From: a virus
Virus record (IMG/VR): IMGVR_UViG_3300031963_005574
Location: 1-64,000 of that record
Length of the DNA stretch: 64,000 nucleotides
Direction: 5' to 3' (one strand)
The stretch's first letter is position 1. Each line of letters opens with the position of its first letter. Both the position numbers and the translations under genes were made by a program. Positions 1-7,978 of the stretch are shown here, piece by piece. A model generated the notes under the pieces. The model was not told the DNA's origin. It ran no database searches and worked only from the letters and a program-made list of their open reading frames with translations.

Positions 1-1024
1 GACCACGTTCAATGTTTCTTTCTTTTGATACTTCGTCTGCTGTATTGACCATGACCATGGATGTTTCATAGCCTAACTTCTCAAGCATCTCTTTGATCTT
101 GGCATACTTTTCTGGATCATCACCAGTACCATTGATGATCAATCCATTACGACCATGAAGTGCTAAACGTTGACGCAATTCTGTAACGTTCTTTGCTCTT
201 TTACGAACAGCATTACGTTGTGATTCTTCATTCTCTGGCATCTTCTTATCAAGGTTTTCTTTGTCCATCAGATACTCAAGTGCTTTATCAGAATTGATTT
301 CTGTTAGACCATGACCATCTAGTGTCTTGCTTAACACATAGTCTTTGCCTGAACCAGGACCACCACCTAGAAATACTGCTTTGAAAATACCTTTGTCGTG
401 TACACCCTCACGAATGATTTCTTCGTGAAGTCTCATACCTTTACGTACATCATTGAACATTTGCTTGACATGAGCATGAGACATTGATGATGGTGCGCCT
501 TTCTTGAATGAATCAAGATCGCCACTCTTTGCGTGTTCACGCATTTTAGAAGCAGAAATGCCAGTTACACCTTCAGCATCAGGATCACGTTCACCTGCTG
601 AGTGTACTTTGATTTCTTTGAAGTTGAAACGGGCACCTTCATGTGTGCCATTGTACTTGTGTAGCAGTCTGTGATATTCTTCTGTGCGGTCAGAACCACC
701 AACCATGTGAAGATGTGTTACACCCTTCTTGTGTAATGCTTCGGCATGGTCAAAGAATGTTGGTTTTTCTTTAGATGCTGCTGTGAAATTCGTGCCAGAA
801 AATGCTCTCTTGGCATGTTTGACTTTTTGATCTGCTGTAAGGGGATTCTTCTTGGCGTCCTGTGAATGTGACAGAACGATATGATGTGAGCCGCCAACTT
901 TATCGGCGATCTCTTTGACTTTATTGACTAGTTTTTCGTGACCGTTTGTAATCGGATTCATGCGACCAAATGCTAGGACGGCATGTTTCTCTTTCTGTTC
1001 ACGTAGAAAATCTCTAAATTTCAT
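1..1024 (-). CDS. NMNAT-like nucleotidylyltransferase fused to P-loop kinase (C-terminus cut by window)
   Basis: An open frame starts at an ATG at 1024, behind a GAGGG Shine-Dalgarno, and runs off the left edge, giving about 341 residues. The N-terminal half has the nucleotidylyltransferase signature GRMNPITNGHE (residues 20-30) and a late ISASKMR element (157-163), as in adenylyl/cytidylyltransferases of the HxGH superfamily. A second domain opens with a Walker A loop, GGGPGSGKDY (about 220-229), and resembles small-molecule or zeta-toxin-like kinases. The order recalls NadR (NMN adenylyltransferase plus kinase), but the substrate cannot be read from sequence. A tandem late-type promoter lies just upstream. 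The C-terminal end is missing. Confidence 0.8.
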   Translation of the reverse strand, partial: MKFRDFLREQKEKHAVLAFGRMNPITNGHEKLVNKVKEIADKVGGSHHIVLSHSQDAKKNPLTADQKVKHAKRAFSGTNFTAASKEKPTFFDHAEALHKKGVTHLHMVGGSDRTEEYHRLLHKYNGTHEGARFNFKEIKVHSAGERDPDAEGVTGISASKMREHAKSGDLDSFKKGAPSSMSHAHVKQMFNDVRKGMRLHEEIIREGVHDKGIFKAVFLGGGPGSGKDYVLSKTLDGHGLTEINSDKALEYLMDKENLDKKMPENEESQRNAVRKRAKNVTELRQRLALHGRNGLIINGTGDDPEKYAKIKEMLEKLGYETSMVMVNTADEVSKERNIERG

Positions 1025-1056
1025 AATCCCTCTACCTCTGCGGCAGTTGTTTCTGT

Positions 1057-1070
1057 TATTTAGTATTTAG
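1057..1070 (-). promoter_or_regulatory. Tandem late-type promoter (two CTAAATA boxes)
   Basis: Read on the minus strand there are two adjacent CTAAATA copies, 1064-1070 and 1057-1063. The first overlaps the stop codon of the upstream gene. They lie 32-46 bases before the ATG at 1024, followed by a GAGG Shine-Dalgarno. CTAAATA/TATAAATA is the T4 late promoter type recognised by gp55. Its doubling and position suggest late transcription of the nucleotidylyltransferase-kinase gene. Confidence 0.55.
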
Positions 1071-1774
1071 TAAACTTCTAGCGTGTTTGTGGTGGCCACG
1101 GTCCCTTGACAATGAATTTGATCCAATTCAACTAGAATTTCTTTGTTTAGCACAAGAAAGTGAGCATGTTCCGTGTCAATTCTAGTCTGATTTGTTACCG
1201 TAATGATTTGTCGTAAAGATTCTAGATAATTGTCTATCAAAGACGGACAGAAAGAATACATTCTGGTAATAAGAAGATTTGTTGCAAACTCCTTACGACT
1301 GTCGGTTAACCATGTTGGTATTCTTTTCTTGAACACATATTTACCAAAGTGATCATGTTCGTGAATATCAAAAGAATTCAACAAATCTGTTCTACCTGAC
1401 AATTTAAAGACTCTATTTACAGACAACATAATCTTGGCCAGATGTGGTTCTTGTTTTAGAAGCAGAAGAGTTTTCATCAATAAAGTGCTTTCAGCCTCAC
1501 TTTTGCGATGATTAACTGCAAATGTACTAATCATTTCATCACTGGAAAAGTCGGCTACAAAATCAACACAGTCTGAAATGATTTTGATTTTTTCTTCTTC
1601 AACTTTGTGTGGTGAACCATCAACGAATAAAACAATAGCGTCAGGTACTTTTTCTCTTAATAATTGTAATCCGTCTATAGTTTGTTCTAATCGTTCTTCA
1701 CGTTTAATTTCACCCATGTCTGTGTTGAGTGCTGAAGTTACAATAAAAAGTTTGCGATCAGGTATCAGTGCCAT
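1067..1774 (-). CDS. Hypothetical protein in sugar cluster A (possible glycosyltransferase-like)
   Basis: 235 aa with an ATG start behind a GGAG Shine-Dalgarno. I do not recognise a named family. The alternating hydrophobic strands near the N-terminus (KLFIVTSAL, AIVLFVDGS) and the segment RVFKLSGRTDLL near the middle resemble the nucleotide-sugar-binding Rossmann-like cores of small viral glycosyltransferase-like proteins, but no DxD motif is clear. It overlaps the preceding SDR gene by 10 bases and is the last gene of the cluster A operon, so a role in surface or secreted glycan assembly is likely by context only. There is no signal peptide or membrane segment. Confidence 0.6.
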   Translation of the reverse strand: MALIPDRKLFIVTSALNTDMGEIKREERLEQTIDGLQLLREKVPDAIVLFVDGSPHKVEEEKIKIISDCVDFVADFSSDEMISTFAVNHRKSEAESTLLMKTLLLLKQEPHLAKIMLSVNRVFKLSGRTDLLNSFDIHEHDHFGKYVFKKRIPTWLTDSRKEFATNLLITRMYSFCPSLIDNYLESLRQIITVTNQTRIDTEHAHFLVLNKEILVELDQIHCQGTVATTNTLEVY

Positions 1775-2436
1775 TCAAACTCCGAAAATAATTTAATTGT
1801 TTTGTATGTTGCTTTAGAATTCAATACATGAACTATTGTGTTAGTAATTTCCTTTGTATCTAACATTTTATCTTTAGAAGTATGTTTATCTTGCATTGGT
1901 GTTTTGATACCACCAGGATGAATACTTGTCACACGAATCTCATTCATTTGTGTATGCAGTTCAGAGCCCAACGCACCAGCAAATGCAGTAATAGCATGTT
2001 TAGATGCCGAGTAAACTGCTTCCCATTCCATCTCTTTAAGACCTGCTACAGAGTTAATGAAGATAATATTACTACCTTTGTTCATTAACTTGAGTGCTTG
2101 CAGTGTCACATACATTGTGCCTTTAACGTTCAAATCAATAATTTGATCTATCTTTTCAACTGTAAAATAACTTTTGAAACGCCCCCACTCATATATACCC
2201 GCATTGTTTACAAGCACATCAATGTATGTGCCAATTCTTTCAAATGCGGCTTTAACTTGATCTGACTTTGAGATATCACATTCTATCCACTGAAATGTAT
2301 CCGGTGCAGAAAATAGTTTTACTGGTGGTTTTGTGCGTGAAAGACCATACACGAAATAACCTTCATCAATCAGCCTATCTGCAATATCATGGCCAAGGCC
2401 ATAACTACATCCTGTAACCACGGCAACTTTACGCAT
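1765..2436 (-). CDS. Short-chain dehydrogenase/reductase (SDR)
   Basis: Classical-type SDR of 223 aa. It shows the N-terminal nucleotide-binding glycine motif TGCSYGLG (residues 8-15), the NNAG motif after strand 4, and the catalytic YSASK (Tyr-x-x-x-Lys) preceded by a Ser-containing strand (NSVAG). I chose the ATG at 2436 rather than a GTG three bases upstream: it overlaps the stop of the cyclase gene (TGATG) and has AGGAG five bases away. It should reduce or oxidise a hydroxyl/keto group with NAD(P)(H). In the operon with a valiolone-synthase-like cyclase it parallels the SDRs of acarbose/validamycin pathways, but its substrate is inferred. Confidence 0.88.
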   Translation of the reverse strand: MRKVAVVTGCSYGLGHDIADRLIDEGYFVYGLSRTKPPVKLFSAPDTFQWIECDISKSDQVKAAFERIGTYIDVLVNNAGIYEWGRFKSYFTVEKIDQIIDLNVKGTMYVTLQALKLMNKGSNIIFINSVAGLKEMEWEAVYSASKHAITAFAGALGSELHTQMNEIRVTSIHPGGIKTPMQDKHTSKDKMLDTKEITNTIVHVLNSKATYKTIKLFSEFEWH

Positions 2437-3572
2437 CACATCTCCTCAAAAACATCAATCGCAAGTTTCATTTCATCTTCAGTAACATCATTCACAATCT
2501 TATAGTTACCAATTGCAATAGGCAGTGGTGCATATTGATTGCCGTTACGGTGTTTAGTTGCATCACGTAGACTCTCCAACAAATACTTCATATTGGTAAA
2601 GTCTTTATGAAATGTTTTCAGTTTCAATCTTTTTGCAACACCAAAGATTCGTTTCAATTGAACTGTGTCAATGTAGCCACGAATGAATGAGATACACGAA
2701 CTATACAAACAATCTAATGCTACTGCTTCACCATGCAACAACTCTGGTATATTAGACATCTCAATTACAGGACTGAATGTGTGACCAAAATCTACGCAAC
2801 GGTCTAATCGTTTTTCCCATAGATTCGGTCCAAGTTCTGCAATCATGTCTGTGATAGCAAGATTGATTACACGAACTGGCACCGCACCATATTGAAACTT
2901 TTCATCAATCAGTATCTCTGCATTCTCTTCTAGCAGATGAAAAAGTTCTGGTGATTTGATAACTGCAAGTTTGAATATTTCTGCAATGCCATTTACAATC
3001 TCACGTTCACTTTGCGTCTTGATAAACTTTTTATCAATGTATGTTGCAAGTGGTGGATAGTACGCACCGATACGATTGCGTCTGCCTAGATGATTGACTC
3101 CAACTTTAGAGCCTACAGAAGCGTCAACGATGGCAAGAAGTGTTGTGGGAATTTTAACGTAGGGAATTCCACGACGGTATATGCTACAAGCAAAGCCAAC
3201 AATGTCCAGCAGAACACCTCCGCCAATTGCGATAATAGGTTCACGGCGTAACACTCCATATTGTTCAAAAAAGTCCAAAATACGATCAACATTTTTCCAA
3301 TTCTTATTTTCTTCTTTGCAGTCTACGCAAAGTATTTTACAACTCAACTTGACTGCACCAAAATATGCTGCGATACTATCTTTGTATAAATCATGTACTT
3401 CAGAATCAATCACGATAATTCTACGCTCACTATTCGTGATGTTTACAATATCTTGATTGCTTGGGCTAAAGATGTCAGCAGAGTATGTAAGTTTGAATTC
3501 TACTGGTAGTTCTGTTTTAACTGACCAAGTTCGTTTGAACTTGTCATAATCCATCATAAAGTCTAAACTCAT
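2436..3572 (-). CDS. Sugar phosphate cyclase, 2-epi-5-epi-valiolone-synthase-like
   Basis: 378 aa, member of the 3-dehydroquinate-synthase/sugar phosphate cyclase superfamily, which uses NAD+ and Zn2+ to cyclise heptulose phosphates. Visible features are GGGV (117-120), PTTLLAIVDASVG (142-154), SKVGVNH (155-161), NRIGAYYPP (166-174) and the zinc ligands E198, H264 (DFGHTF) and H280 (LLHGEA). The IYRRGIPYVKIPTTL and NRIGAYYPP segments look closer to valiolone-synthase-type cyclases (KNRLGxY) than to dehydroquinate synthases (KNMIGAFYQP). If so, the substrate would be sedoheptulose 7-phosphate. No other shikimate-pathway gene is present. It overlaps its neighbours and sits with an SDR, a kinase-fold protein and a nucleotidyltransferase. 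A divergent dehydroquinate synthase remains possible. Confidence 0.85.
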   Translation of the reverse strand: MSLDFMMDYDKFKRTWSVKTELPVEFKLTYSADIFSPSNQDIVNITNSERRIIVIDSEVHDLYKDSIAAYFGAVKLSCKILCVDCKEENKNWKNVDRILDFFEQYGVLRREPIIAIGGGVLLDIVGFACSIYRRGIPYVKIPTTLLAIVDASVGSKVGVNHLGRRNRIGAYYPPLATYIDKKFIKTQSEREIVNGIAEIFKLAVIKSPELFHLLEENAEILIDEKFQYGAVPVRVINLAITDMIAELGPNLWEKRLDRCVDFGHTFSPVIEMSNIPELLHGEAVALDCLYSSCISFIRGYIDTVQLKRIFGVAKRLKLKTFHKDFTNMKYLLESLRDATKHRNGNQYAPLPIAIGNYKIVNDVTEDEMKLAIDVFEEM

Positions 3573-4522
3573 TTCATCGCCTTACTAAACAATTTACATG
3601 CATGAACATAAAAATACTTGGCTTTGTTGATATCACCCGCAATCAACTTAAATGGTAGCATACGAATGAACTGTGATGCTTCTAGTATATCTATGAGTTT
3701 CATTTTATCTTCTGGCAACTCAGAGATAAAGTGTTTGTTGAACGTGTCAAAGTGTTCTGTGCCGCCATGAGGATTGAACAGATCAATTCCTATAACACGA
3801 ACATCACGGTCGTTGATGAAACCATAGTGACTACGTGAACACTGAAGCACTTGTGCATAATCAAGATACTTGGTGTTCCACATACTTTCATCATATGTAT
3901 CAATAAAAACTACACGATCTTCTTCAAATGAATACATGATGTTTTCAAGTGTGGGATTACCATGAATATTACACTCATCATCGTTTTCCAATTCTGCAAA
4001 GTATTCTTGCAAAACTTGAAGATAACCACCAATACCTACAATAAGGTCTCCGTTGAAACCATATGTGCCACGATAAAAGAAGTCTTTGAATGATGGCAGA
4101 CTTATTGCATCAGCAATCTTCTGATCAATCTCTTCATCAAAATAAAGTCTTGGCGCACCAGGAATAGGTTCTTTTTTAATTGAATGAAGAGTATTCAAAC
4201 CTTTCCAAACCGCTTGGCTCATTCTGAAGATTTGATCTTCACTCAATATGTCTTTGCTGAGAATGCTTTTGATGTCACGAAAACCTTCAAGGTATTCTAA
4301 ATCAAACCATGCAGTTGTTTTGTTTGAATCTACATTCACAACTTTAGGAAACAAGCCAGGATATAGTGTATTGTATTCTTGTAATTTCTTTAACTGAGAA
4401 TACCAACGCATAAAACCATATTCACGATTTTCTATGCGTGAAATTTCTTTACGAACGATCTTCTCATCTGGTAGCCAGTAAGTTCTACTGAGTGAGCCAC
4501 CTTTCAATGATATAGTTTTCAT
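3569..4522 (-). CDS. Aminoglycoside-phosphotransferase/choline-kinase-fold protein with altered catalytic loop
   Basis: 317 aa. It resembles the APH-like phosphotransferases found in capsule and cyclitol gene clusters: an N-terminal lobe with VRKE (23-26), a Brenner-type loop HGNPTLEN (187-194) and a metal-binding FIDTYD (206-211), followed by DYAQVLQ as in capsular kinase relatives. The normally conserved catalytic Asp of HGDxxxxN is Asn189 here; the DNA reads AAT clearly. It could phosphorylate a cyclitol or sugar, or have lost catalysis. ATGA overlaps with the genes on both sides imply translational coupling with the cyclase and nucleotidyltransferase. Confidence 0.75.
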   Translation of the reverse strand: MKTISLKGGSLSRTYWLPDEKIVRKEISRIENREYGFMRWYSQLKKLQEYNTLYPGLFPKVVNVDSNKTTAWFDLEYLEGFRDIKSILSKDILSEDQIFRMSQAVWKGLNTLHSIKKEPIPGAPRLYFDEEIDQKIADAISLPSFKDFFYRGTYGFNGDLIVGIGGYLQVLQEYFAELENDDECNIHGNPTLENIMYSFEEDRVVFIDTYDESMWNTKYLDYAQVLQCSRSHYGFINDRDVRVIGIDLFNPHGGTEHFDTFNKHFISELPEDKMKLIDILEASQFIRMLPFKLIAGDINKAKYFYVHACKLFSKAMK

Positions 4523-5241
4523 TTTGCACCTAATGTTTGCCTTGCTATCTCAATTCCGTATTCTTGAGGACTGCCTAAAACAATCGTTTCTTGGTTACTA
4601 CCAAGAGGATTCATGAATACTTGTTTATTAGATTGTATCATACTTTGTATCACATCTGCAATATATAATTCACCATCTTTTTCGGCTAACTTGTTATAAT
4701 ATTCTAGATAAAGATGACCCGTCAGGAAACCATAGAAGCCTGATGATGCATACGGTGAGATTTGTTTCTTTTCTACAATTTCAATTACCGTATTTTCAAA
4801 TGCACGAACATAAGAATACTTTGGTGAGTTGCCCACAAAAACATCAATATATGCATCATGCTTTGCGGTTAAGTCATCAGCAATAAAATCTATACGACGA
4901 CCTTTAATAATTGTATCTGCATTGTGTACGAACGTTGGTAAATATTTGTTGTTCAGTTGTTCAATACCAATTGCTGCTGTGTGTGCTTGGCCTTTTGTGT
5001 CACCAATGTATAGAATATTGCTTTCATTCCAACCAAGTGGTTTGATTGCTTCAACAAGTTGATCTTTGAAATAAATGTCTCTTTTATTGGCCACAAGAAT
5101 CAGTTGTGTAACCCAACCAAGATTCTTCAAAATATCATATATGATTGTCTTGTCATTCCAAGGCAAAAGATATTTTGGTATGTCAAAGCCAACATCATGA
5201 AAACGGGTGTTATATCCCGCCATACAGATTATGAGATTCAT
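4519..5241 (-). CDS. Sugar-1-phosphate nucleotidyltransferase
   Basis: 240 aa NTP_transferase-type enzyme. The N-terminal MAGYNTRFHDVGFDIPKYLL is the G-x-G-x-R-F...P-K signature that binds NTP and activates sugar 1-phosphates to NDP-sugars. A central HNADTII provides the metal-binding Asp region. The ATG at 5241 is preferred over one at 5250 because it makes an ATGA overlap with the upstream stop and leaves a GGAAGA Shine-Dalgarno nine bases away. Next to a cyclase and a kinase-fold protein it would supply an NDP-activated sugar or cyclitol, like the cyclitol nucleotidyltransferases of validamycin/acarbose clusters. The nucleotide and sugar specificity are unknown. Confidence 0.85.
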   Translation of the reverse strand: MNLIICMAGYNTRFHDVGFDIPKYLLPWNDKTIIYDILKNLGWVTQLILVANKRDIYFKDQLVEAIKPLGWNESNILYIGDTKGQAHTAAIGIEQLNNKYLPTFVHNADTIIKGRRIDFIADDLTAKHDAYIDVFVGNSPKYSYVRAFENTVIEIVEKKQISPYASSGFYGFLTGHLYLEYYNKLAEKDGELYIADVIQSMIQSNKQVFMNPLGSNQETIVLGSPQEYGIEIARQTLGAK

Positions 5242-5951
5242 TTCAACCATTCTTCCATATCATTTCGTAACAGTGAATGCCATGTGCCATTATACTCACC
5301 AGGTGAGAATGGATGATTGACATCACAGTATACTAGATTTTCACCAACAAGACCGTATCGTTTCCAGTTGGCACTCATAAAGTCTTCCATCATGAACTGC
5401 ACACCATTATTGTAGAATTCATCATAGTGTTGATATGCATATGAATACTTGTCCATGTTTTCTGAGGATGAAAACGCAAACTGATCATTACCAAAATCAC
5501 GATTAGGTGACATACGACAGTTTGGAATGTATAGTTTGTTCGGATTCAATGTGTCAAAAGGAATACGAGCATTAATTGCAAAATCAAACCGTGAACGAAC
5601 AACCCAATCAAACTTCATGTTGTGATATTCTTCATACTCACGCTTTGTACGCATACATTCGTAAATTGCAAACATCTGCGCCCATGTTGACATGCGACCA
5701 TCTTTAACTTTCCAGTTTGGTGATGGTGGCGGTGTGTTTGTGTATTTTGATAAATCAATTGTGGGATTTGGTGATGTGATGAAACTATGTGCATTATATT
5801 TCTCTGAAATATTTTGCATTTCTTCTGCTGGCATTTCCCACGAATGCAGAAACACAGTTACATCGTTGTTTTTGATAATGTTTAGATTGTGATACTCAAA
5901 GCCTTTTTCCCACATTCTTGGTTGGCCAGAGATACAGAGTGCTATCTTCAT
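5238..5951 (-). CDS. Glycosyltransferase-like protein (unclassified)
   Basis: 237 aa. It begins MKIALCISGQPRMWEKG, a start shared with a family of uncharacterised proteins in surface-polysaccharide loci of bacteria and aquatic viruses, and has WVVRSRFDFAI in the middle, which looks like the metal-binding RxRxD region of small GT-A-like enzymes. It is a cytosolic protein with no signal peptide or membrane segment. It overlaps the methyltransferase upstream (ATGA) and the nucleotidyltransferase downstream, so it may transfer the sugar those enzymes make. The fold assignment is tentative. Confidence 0.6.
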   Translation of the reverse strand: MKIALCISGQPRMWEKGFEYHNLNIIKNNDVTVFLHSWEMPAEEMQNISEKYNAHSFITSPNPTIDLSKYTNTPPPSPNWKVKDGRMSTWAQMFAIYECMRTKREYEEYHNMKFDWVVRSRFDFAINARIPFDTLNPNKLYIPNCRMSPNRDFGNDQFAFSSSENMDKYSYAYQHYDEFYNNGVQFMMEDFMSANWKRYGLVGENLVYCDVNHPFSPGEYNGTWHSLLRNDMEEWLK

Positions 5952-6628
5952 AGGTCACGCCCCACATTTGCTTTGTTGTCTGTAATGCCGAATGTCTTCA
6001 GTTGTTCTTTTTCCATCACGACCATGCTGTTATAGAATGATACAGAATAAAGATTGTTATACACCGCAAGTGCTTCATCAGAAATTGGTGAGCCTTGAAA
6101 GTGTTGTTGATTCACAATATCTGTCACACGCTTACAGTGTTCAGTAAATGTGCCAGCACCACGGAATACACCACCCCATGGCTGTGGCCAATAACTTGTG
6201 TGAGTGTCTTCACAAATATAAACACCACCCTCTTTGATGTGTGTAAATACACTGTTCAATGTAGTGATTTGATGATTCATTACATGAGAGCCGTCATCAA
6301 TCACAATATCAAAATTGTTTTGTGTTTTCAAGAATTCTGACCAGAAGGCAGCGTCACCTTGGTCACCCATCACAACTTTAACATCACCGTTGTATTCATA
6401 TTTCAAACACTCTTCATTGATATCAACTGCCACAACTGAAGTATCAGGACCAAAATACTTTAGCCACATTTCAATTGAACCACCACCAAGCACACCGATT
6501 TCTAAGATGCGTGGTGCTTTACCTACAAACTTCTTTAGGTGTCTTTCATAAACATCAAAGTAACCTGACCATTTTGTAGATGGCTTTTCTAAGTCCCAAA
6601 ATAATTCTTTAATTCTATTTGTCGTCAT
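5948..6628 (-). CDS. TylF/CmcI-like SAM-dependent O-methyltransferase
   Basis: 226 aa. Motif I is ILEIGVLGGGS, motif II ends VVAVDIN, and IVIDDGSH is followed by GGVYICEDTHTSYW, the signature of metal-dependent sugar O-methyltransferases related to macrocin methyltransferase TylF, MycE and cephalosporin-hydroxylase-like CmcI. I start it at the ATG at 6628, which has a GAGG Shine-Dalgarno seven bases upstream; a TTG at 6640 is the alternative. It overlaps the upstream gene by 14 bases. It probably methylates a sugar or cyclitol hydroxyl made by the cluster. Confidence 0.82.
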   Translation of the reverse strand: MTTNRIKELFWDLEKPSTKWSGYFDVYERHLKKFVGKAPRILEIGVLGGGSIEMWLKYFGPDTSVVAVDINEECLKYEYNGDVKVVMGDQGDAAFWSEFLKTQNNFDIVIDDGSHVMNHQITTLNSVFTHIKEGGVYICEDTHTSYWPQPWGGVFRGAGTFTEHCKRVTDIVNQQHFQGSPISDEALAVYNNLYSVSFYNSMVVMEKEQLKTFGITDNKANVGRDL

Positions 6629-7457
6629 ATTTTGCCTCAATCACTTTCTTCCATTCTGGCACACGATCATACTGATGTACAATAGTATACTCTATTCCTG
6701 TTGAAGTTACAACCTTGTCACCTTCTAATTTCGGTGATGGTTCTAAAAGATGTGGTCTGAATTGATCAATCTTACTTGGATCGGCAGTTGTGCCAAGTTG
6801 ACATGCCCAACCATATTCTGACTGAGTGTACATTGACGAATCAATATATGGGTGTCTTGAAATCATTACATTGAATACTGCTTGATCAACGATTGGTATT
6901 GGTCTGTTGATGCAGTTTAGAAACAACTGCAAAGTCAAATCCCTCATTGCATAACCACGACCAGCAAGAACACCGACATTAAAGATCGTGTTGTTCTTAA
7001 AATCTTCGTAGATGCCTTGACCATAACACTGTGTTAGATTCTCACGACCCCATGGCTCATCTTTATATTTCATGCTTTCGGAAGAAAATACCAAATCTTC
7101 TTGTTTGGATAGATTTTCTTCTAACCATGTAACAGGGTTCTTTTGAAAGATAACATCTCGTACATCTGTGGTAATTACATAACGATAGTCATTATCTTTG
7201 AGCAGTTTGTAAATGTGAATGAAACGCTCAACATGCACCATCAGTTGAGACTGATAAGTTAGATTGCCGTCTTTGTCTTGATTGAACGCTATGATTGAGA
7301 AGCCTGCGTCAGTTACCTTCTGTGCAGTTTCTTTATCGCAGTTCATGAGAATCAGAACTTTATCACCCTCAAAGCCTGATTCATTGATGGAATTAATCCA
7401 ATATTTTAATTTTGCCCAGTCATAATTTGTTGAGCATCCCACGATCACATCTTTCAT
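6615..7457 (-). CDS. Putative GT-A-like glycosyltransferase
   Basis: 280 aa, ATG with a GGAG Shine-Dalgarno. The pattern VIVGCSTNYDW at the N-terminus, YVITTDVRDVIFQ (DxRD-type metal site) in the middle, NVGVLAG and DQAVFN further on, and a C-terminal IVHQYDR is typical of cytosolic GT-A-like glycosyltransferases found in aquatic phage genomes. It is the first gene of sugar cluster A, separated by 15 bases from the small gene upstream. Donor and acceptor are unknown; capsule-like modification of virion or host glycans are both possible. Confidence 0.7.
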   Translation of the reverse strand: MKDVIVGCSTNYDWAKLKYWINSINESGFEGDKVLILMNCDKETAQKVTDAGFSIIAFNQDKDGNLTYQSQLMVHVERFIHIYKLLKDNDYRYVITTDVRDVIFQKNPVTWLEENLSKQEDLVFSSESMKYKDEPWGRENLTQCYGQGIYEDFKNNTIFNVGVLAGRGYAMRDLTLQLFLNCINRPIPIVDQAVFNVMISRHPYIDSSMYTQSEYGWACQLGTTADPSKIDQFRPHLLEPSPKLEGDKVVTSTGIEYTIVHQYDRVPEWKKVIEAKYDDK

Positions 7458-7472
7458 AATATCTCCAGTGAT

Positions 7473-7658
7473 TTATTTTATGTCAGTTTCTTTCCAACTT
7501 CCTGTAAACTTTTTATATTGTTGTGTGCTTTGACCAGGAGTGTCATCAAGATATTTAGCAGTGAGTTCAGGTCTTCCCCACTCACCTCCGCCGGCCTTAG
7601 ATACAAACTCTTGTCTGCTGTCTTTGTTTGCCTTTAAATAATCTTTGAATGTTTTCAT
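7473..7658 (-). CDS. Small hypothetical protein (61 aa)
   Basis: The ATG at 7658 makes an ATGA overlap with the stop of the Fe-S carrier gene, so I prefer it to an upstream GTG. The protein is short, charged and rich in K, G and T, with MKTFKDYLKANKD at the N-terminus, an amphipathic helix common at the start of small aquatic T4-like phage proteins. No motif is recognised. It is co-transcribed with the IscA-like gene. Confidence 0.55.
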   Translation of the reverse strand: MKTFKDYLKANKDSRQEFVSKAGGGEWGRPELTAKYLDDTPGQSTQQYKKFTGSWKETDIK

Positions 7659-7978
7659 ATCGTGAATGAAGAACCGCAACCACACGTTGCAGTTACGTTT
7701 GGATTTTTGATTGTAAATGAAGCACCCATCATATCTTCTTTATAATCAATCACCGCTTCATTCATGTATTGCATACTCATACTATCTATAACAACTCCAA
7801 TACCATCTCTTTCAAATGTAAAGTCATCATCTGCTGCCGGCAATTCTTCTATTGAGAAGCCATATTGGAAACCAGAACAACCACCACCCTGAACGAACAC
7901 ACGTAGTTTGAGTGAAGGGTCTTCTTCAGCAATGATAGATTTAATTTTCTTTACAGCAGTGTCAGATATTGTAACCAT
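7655..7978 (-). CDS. A-type iron-sulfur carrier (IscA/ErpA/HesB-like)
   Basis: 107 aa, the standard length of the family. The three cysteines that bind the cluster are C34 (GGCSGFQYGF) and C99/C101 (CGCGSSF). Such proteins accept Fe-S clusters from the scaffold and hand them to apoproteins. A radical SAM enzyme elsewhere in this genome (41277-42797) is a possible phage client, and host targets are equally likely. It starts at TAATG overlapping the upstream stop, with GAGGGG as Shine-Dalgarno. HesB-like genes are known auxiliary genes in aquatic T4-like phages. Confidence 0.92.
   Translation of the reverse strand: MVTISDTAVKKIKSIIAEEDPSLKLRVFVQGGGCSGFQYGFSIEELPAADDDFTFERDGIGVVIDSMSMQYMNEAVIDYKEDMMGASFTIKNPNVTATCGCGSSFTI

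Noticed and set aside
2436-3572. Annotation as plain 3-dehydroquinate synthase for aromatic amino acids
   Set aside because: The loops NRIGAYYPP and YRRGIPY fit valiolone-type cyclases better, and the gene is coupled to sugar-activation genes with no shikimate gene nearby. Not fully excluded.
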